From assembly GCA_016748015.1 (NCBI GenBank), contig JAAOMT010000436.1:1466516-1530515 (forward strand): a stretch of DNA of 64,000 bases, written 5' to 3'. The position numbers were made by a program, and so were the translations under genes. The stretch's first letter is position 1; every line of letters starts with the position of its first letter. Below the pieces are notes generated by a model. That model was not told where the DNA came from, ran no database searches, and was given only the letters and a program-made list of their open reading frames with translations. Below are positions 59,420-64,000 of the stretch, in pieces. Origin of the DNA: Geosiphon pyriformis. Lineage: Eukaryota; Glomeromycota; Glomeromycetes; Archaeosporales; Geosiphonaceae.

Positions 59420-60291
59420 TTAAAACTTATCAAAGCATTTTATTGATTGCATCTTATTGCGACATTGGTAGAAATTTCTTGTATCTACCGCCTCTGAGAC
59501 ATTTACCCAATTTTTCCCATATTTTCCAAATGCTTCTTTTAAATTTTTTATCTCTACTGAGTTCCATTTCCCCTTATTATAATAGTTTTGAACTTTTGGT
59601 GAGTAACGACAATGAACTTTTATCTGCCGTAAGGATCTTCCCGGAATTAATAGCTGTATTTGTTCCCAATTCTCACCATGATTTTGAAAAGCTTTAGCTA
59701 ATTCATTAAATTCTTCCCCAGTCCATCGGCCCCTTTTGATCCCAGGCGCCAAGAATTCTTCATAGTGTCTGCGAATCACGCTAGGCGGTCTTTGAAGAAT
59801 ACGACTTATATTTGCCCATTTTTTACCATGACTCTGCACCAAGCCTAAAAGTTTTTCATCTTCTTGCTTGTTCCATGGGCCGCGTTTTGGTTGTGCTAAA
59901 ACATTATTATATCGTCGACATAAATCTTCATTACTTCTTCCAGGGAAATGGCCAGTTGATAAAATAGTTTTCCATTCAACTTTTCCATTATTTAAATGTT
60001 TTTTGGCAGCTAAGCATAGCTCTTTATCTTCTTCAGGTGTCCACTTTTTTAATTTTCGTACAAATTTTCGATTAATAATTGCTCCATTAGCTGTTAAGTG
60101 ATACCATTACACTGAAGGGAATTTGCTGTTCTTGATGAAAAATATTTTTGTGAAATTAATTCCCATTTTGAACCATATGCTTGTTGTGCTTCAAAAAGGA
60201 CTCTCATTTCTTCAAAGCTCCATTTTCGACAATGTTTCTGGCAGAAAATTTTTTTATCACTTAATATAGCGCTTTTATTATTTCCTAGCAT
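59420..60291 (-). pseudogene. Multi-Myb/SANT repeat protein, copy 1 (frameshifted)
   Basis: Paralogue of the gene at 63030-63899, with five predicted Myb repeats. ATG 60291 opens the first repeat (KWSFEEMRVLFEAQQAYGSKW). Near 60107 one A is missing from the run that encodes C-K-W in the paralogue, so the frame shifts, and all remaining repeats (KWTPEEDKELCL..., RGPWNKQEDEKLL..., RGRWTGEEFNELA..., KGKWNSVEIKNLK...) follow in the other frame to TAA 59420. A sequencing error in that A-run is possible; otherwise this is a recent pseudogene. Its start aligns four codons inside copy 2, whose ATG is ATA here. Confidence 0.75.
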
Positions 60292-60728
60292 TTGACTTAT
60301 TGACGATAAACTATTCCAGGGAAGTGTCAGCTATTAGTTAGAATCAAGTCAAACATTTCAAGATGGGTTAAAAGTTTTCTCCCAAAACGGGTTTTCAGGA
60401 AGATTAGTAGCGGCTTACATTTAATTTCCTTAAAGTTAACCATATGTAAATAGTGAAACATGTTATATTTTTAGTTTGTGATTTTAACATGATATCATGA
60501 GGAAGTAAGAAAAAATGTTTTTCCAATCTCTATTTTATATTCGTAGCGATATGGCCGATCTTGCTTAATCAATCATCATCAGATAAATTTGAGATTTTTC
60601 ACGTGGGGAGTTAGCAATTTAGCAATATTTTTTAGATATTTAAAAGGTTTCAAATGATATTATAAAATGTTCTTCTATCATTGGAGTTAATTTCAAAAGT
60701 TAGACTATTATCTTTAGGTGATATTCTA

Positions 60729-60786
<58 letters not shown>

Positions 60787-61469
60787 GTTGTTGTTGTTTT
60801 TATTAAAGACTTATCCAATTTTAACCTATTTAAAGGTTAAAATCCCTAAAATAAGTATTAAAATACTCATATATTTCACATTATTATAATAAATAAATTG
60901 TTTAAATTTTTATATATAATTTTCAAAACCATTTATTATTTTGTAATAAAAGAGTTTTATCATGGTATTTTTAAACACATTAAAACTACAATGATTAATT
61001 GTATAAAAAAATTGATATTTACTTTTATTATTAATAAATGTGTAATAATATATATGTTTTTAAATATATATATATATATATTAAAAATTTTATATGCAAA
61101 TAATAAATAAATAAAATGAATTAAAGGTTTTTTCATATAGTTTCAAAGTTCTTAAATTAAAATAATTAATTCTTGTTCTCATCTTAATTTTTTGTTTCTT
61201 GGTATATTTTAAAAAATAAAAAATAAAATAGCTTGAATTACTAATTTTAAAGTAAGAGCTCAATTGACAACAAAAATAAATACAGCTCTCTAAACTCAAC
61301 AATTCAGATACTAAATTTAAAAAAAAATTCAAAATTCATGACTGTAAAAGTTTGTACCAAAAAAAAAAACAACATGAAATTTTTTTTTAAAATACCAAAA
61401 AATTTTTCCCCAAAATTTGGTCATAGAAATATCTTTGTTTAAGTTTATTCAAATAGATTTCTTAAGCAA
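60292..61469. other. Intergenic region with microsatellites
   Basis: The first ~60 bp resemble the upstream region of Myb copy 2 (GGGAAGTG after a TTATTC-type block). A long ATT repeat occupies 60731-60786 with an adjoining GTT run to 60798, and an AT run lies at about 61066-61081. No gene recognised. Confidence 0.6.
60731..60798. repeat. (ATT)n-(GTT)n compound microsatellite
   Basis: Roughly 18 uninterrupted ATT units followed by four to five GTT units. Confidence 0.95.
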
Positions 61470-62215
61470 GTTTTTATTATTGCTTTAGTCTTAATTCATG
61501 CTAATCTGACCAAGTCATATACTGTCAAAACTAATAATTCAAATTTTGTTTTGAAAGTATTTTTATTACAATTCGAATCTAATTACCTATACTATATTGA
61601 TTTTTATTTATGAAAGTTTTCTGTCCAAGAAATTAATTATAAAATTTATGACAAAGAATTATTACTGCTTTTGAACAATAACATTACTATTTTTTGCATT
61701 TATAAAAATTTTCAATATTTTATGACAACTACAACTTTTAACTAGTATAAAGCTTAGTGATTAATTTTTATAGCTGATTTTAATTTTGTAACATTTTATT
61801 ATTCCAGTTTGCTACAGAATAAATTCTGAATATTACGAAAAAGCATTAGTCTTAAACCTAAAGAGAGAAATGATACTTATAACACAACAATAAACTATCT
61901 TACTTAAGTCTAAACATTTTAAGATTGCTGCCATCTTTTTTTTATGCTTAAACCAAAATCTATTAGCTATGAAATTTAAATATATAGATTATTTCCTGCT
62001 TTATAACAATTTCATTTATGTTACAAAAGCTCCGAAATGTTTTCAAGTTCAAAAAGAAAGCCATGATAACCCACTTGCTGGTTATTTTGAAATTAGTAAG
62101 ACCTTCAAACTTATTCTTAGAAATTACTAGCAACCACAGCAAGAAAAGTTTGTTAAAGATTAAATTAAATCCTGCAATATTTGTATATCTAACATGATAG
62201 ACCAACTTTTCTTAG
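61470..62215 (+). pseudogene. Ty3-type pol relic (RNase H and integrase zinc domain)
   Basis: RNase H start: IIALVLIHANLTKSYTVKTN, where TVKTNNSNF stands for the usual ETDAS-type motif, so the catalytic Asp is Asn. It continues as VQEINYKIYDKELL and FQYFMTTTTFN, then ADFNF. The integrase zinc region begins near 62055: NPLAGYFEISKTFKLILRNY, then EKFVKD, then KSCNIC (a degenerate HHCC). Stops replace several Trp codons. No LTRs found. It belongs to a different, older family than elements 1 and 2. Confidence 0.75.
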
Positions 62216-63029
62216 GAAGCGTCCAAAAGTTTTATTTAGATAAATCAAATCAAAAGAAATGAATCGGATTTAGATGCTTAAACACTACATTACATAATTT
62301 TGAGTTTTTAGACTATTTTTATTATTATTCAATATTTGTTTATACTATGAAGTATTTAAAATAAATATTCGTCCCTTTGTTTTCAAAAGAAATTAATAGT
62401 AGTAAAAACATAAACGAATTTCACTTATAATTCATTAATATTGACATAACAAAAGAAATATTGGGTTATGATACTCAAAATAATTTTTTAGACAAGCGGG
62501 TATTTTTTTGAATATATCAAATACTTTACAAAACATTAATTCATTTTAAATCAGATTTAATCGGACTAGATATAAAACAATTGAAAAAATATCCTGTTTT
62601 AGGGAATTAGTACAGGATGCTAAGTATTAGGGCTCTGGAAATGAATTTCCATACGAGTATAAAAATTCCCAGGAAATAATAAATTTAGTTTATGAGGCCT
62701 TTTTTAAAAAATCAGATCAAATATTTAATCCACACGACTAATAATTGATCATATGAACAGTTTTCTTTAATAATTTCCTTTTATTTATATTATTTTGACT
62801 AGTTGCTTTCGACCACTAAATTGTATAAAGTGGTTAAAATTATTTATAATATCAACTCTTTGATCCTATTCTGAATTTATAATTTTTATGGTGCTCTCAA
62901 TCGCAATAAATATATTTGTTAACAAAAGCAAATATAAAAAAGTAAAGCGTTGTATTCTTTGGAAATTTCATAATAAAATAACTTAATGAATTATTTTCCA
63001 AATAAAGTGGTTGGAGTTTTGTTTTAAGT
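62216..63029. other. Intergenic AT-rich region
   Basis: Downstream flank of Myb copy 2. It may hold more of the Ty3 relic, but no motif could be read. No gene recognised. Confidence 0.4.
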
Positions 63030-63899
63030 TTAAATTAGCCGGTCAAGATGTTTTTTATAACATTGTCGTGGACTTCTCGTATTTACCGCTTTTGAAATTT
63101 CTACCCAATTTTCCCCATATTTTCCAGATGCTTCTTTTAAATTTTTTATCTCTACTGAGTTCCATTTCCCCTTATTATAATAGTTTTGAACTTTTGGTGA
63201 GTAACGACAATGAACTTTTATCTGCCGTAAGGATCTTCCCGGAATTAATAGCTGTATTTGTTCCCAATTCTCACCATGATTTTGAAAAGCTTTAGCTAAT
63301 TCATTAATTTCTTCCCCAGTCCATCGGCCCCTTTTGATCCCAAGCGCCAAGAATTCTTCATAGTGTCTGCAAATCACACTAGGCGGTCTTTGAAGAATAC
63401 GACTTATATTTGCCCATTTTTTACCATGACTCTGCACCAAGCCTAAAAGTTTTTCATCTTCTTGCTTGTTCCATGGGCCGCGTTTTGGTTGTGCTAAAAC
63501 ATTATTATATCGTCGACATAAATCTTCATTACTTCTTCCAGGGAAATGGCCAGTGGATAAAATACCTTTCCAATCAATTTTATTGTTTTTTTTATAGCTT
63601 TTAGCAGCTGAGTACAATTCTTTATCTTCTTCTGGTTTCCACTTCTTTGCGTTTAGGTTCACATTATTATTAATTTCTAATAGACTAGCTGTTAAACGTT
63701 GCCATTTACACTTAAGAGCCTCTACTGTTCTTAATGGAAAGTGTTTTTGCAAAATTATTTCCCATTTTGAACCATACTCTTCGTGCTCCTCAAATAGGGC
63801 TTTAATTTCTTCAAGGCTCCACTTCTGAGAATATTGTGGGCAAGAAATATTTTTATCACTTAATAAAGGATTTTTTGTATTTCTAAGTGTTCGATTCAT
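63030..63899 (-). CDS. Five-repeat Myb/SANT domain protein, copy 2 (intact)
   Basis: A 289-residue predicted nuclear DNA-binding protein made almost entirely of five Myb/SANT repeats: about 26-69 (KWSLEEIKALFEEHEEYGSKW), 84-134 (KWKPEEDKELYSAAKSY), 138-183 (RGPWNKQEDEKLLGLVQSHG), 188-233 (RGRWTGEEINELAKAFQNHG) and 239-287 (KGKWNSVEIKNLKEASGKYG). Each has the spaced aromatic core typical of Myb helices. Multi-repeat Myb proteins of this kind include SNAPC4-type and c-Myb-type factors; I cannot tell which is closer. No activation domain is seen. The start is ATG 63899 and the stop TAA 63030-63032, with no intron needed. The block from repeat 2 to repeat 5 is nearly identical to copy 1. Confidence 0.8.
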   Translation of the reverse strand: MNRTLRNTKNPLLSDKNISCPQYSQKWSLEEIKALFEEHEEYGSKWEIILQKHFPLRTVEALKCKWQRLTASLLEINNNVNLNAKKWKPEEDKELYSAAKSYKKNNKIDWKGILSTGHFPGRSNEDLCRRYNNVLAQPKRGPWNKQEDEKLLGLVQSHGKKWANISRILQRPPSVICRHYEEFLALGIKRGRWTGEEINELAKAFQNHGENWEQIQLLIPGRSLRQIKVHCRYSPKVQNYYNKGKWNSVEIKNLKEASGKYGENWVEISKAVNTRSPRQCYKKHLDRLI

Positions 63900-64000
63900 T
63901 AATGATAGATTATTCCTGGGAAGTGCTAACTGATAGTAAAAATTAAATTAGTTGATGAAAAATTTTCTCTTCTGAAAACGGAATTTGTGATAGCCTACCT
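63900..64000. other. Upstream region of Myb copy 2
   Basis: Short flank with local similarity to 60292-60345 upstream of copy 1 (GATARATTATTCCTGGGAAGTG-like), so the duplication included at least the proximal promoter. Nothing else assigned. Confidence 0.5.

Noticed and set aside
61090-62205. Minus-strand ORFs of 80 codons near 61.1-61.3 and 62.0-62.2 kb
   Set aside because: The second is antisense to the integrase relic; the first is low-complexity and AT-driven.
1-64000. tRNA, rRNA or other structured RNA genes
   Set aside because: No cloverleaf, box A/B pair or ribosomal segment was noticed on either strand by eye; a covariance-model scan was not possible.

Overview
The window looks like a TE-dense, AT-rich fungal nuclear contig, most likely from an arbuscular mycorrhizal fungus (Glomeromycotina). 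This is an inference from four things: a spliced fungal Ynd1-type apyrase with a 104-nt intron, five-repeat Myb genes in a local duplication, a Ty3-type Gag-Pol carrying a dUTPase, and very low apparent CpG content in the transposons. No taxonomic search was possible.

Layout. A host gene on the minus strand (259-2852) encodes a membrane-anchored apyrase. From about 3.6 to 58 kb lies a transposon island built on five copies (A-E) of a ~6.8-kb non-LTR retrotransposon. Each copy has ORF1 (RRM-like fold plus CCHC knuckle) and ORF2 (endonuclease, reverse transcriptase, RNase H, C-terminal CCHC-like finger). The order is A> <B, then C> D> <E. A/B and D/E sit tail to tail with only ~130-150 bp between their A-rich tails. 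Copy A is split by two Ty3-type LTR elements: a 2.6-kb internally deleted one (6963-9602) and a 10.2-kb one on the minus strand (12339-22550). Copy E is split by a solo LTR (52139-53119) of the same family as the 2.6-kb element. All three insertions have 4-bp target duplications, and removing one duplicate restores the LINE alignment. A 4.2-kb pogo/Tigger-like DNA transposon (30434-34677) lies between the heads of B and C. Blocks of extreme AT content fill the remaining gaps.

Beyond the island (59.4-64 kb) are two minus-strand genes for proteins with five Myb/SANT repeats. One is intact and one is frameshifted, and they share a nearly identical central block. An old Ty3 RNase H/integrase relic lies between them.

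All the transposons are dead, mostly through G:C to A:T transitions that create stop codons or change catalytic acids to Asn or Lys, with few frameshifts. The host apyrase shows no such damage. The most unusual items are the dUTPase embedded in Gag-Pol, an accessory ORF downstream of integrase in both LTR elements, the tail-to-tail LINE pairs that could give long hairpin RNA, and palindromic tandem repeats upstream of the TATA box in the 10-kb element's LTR.
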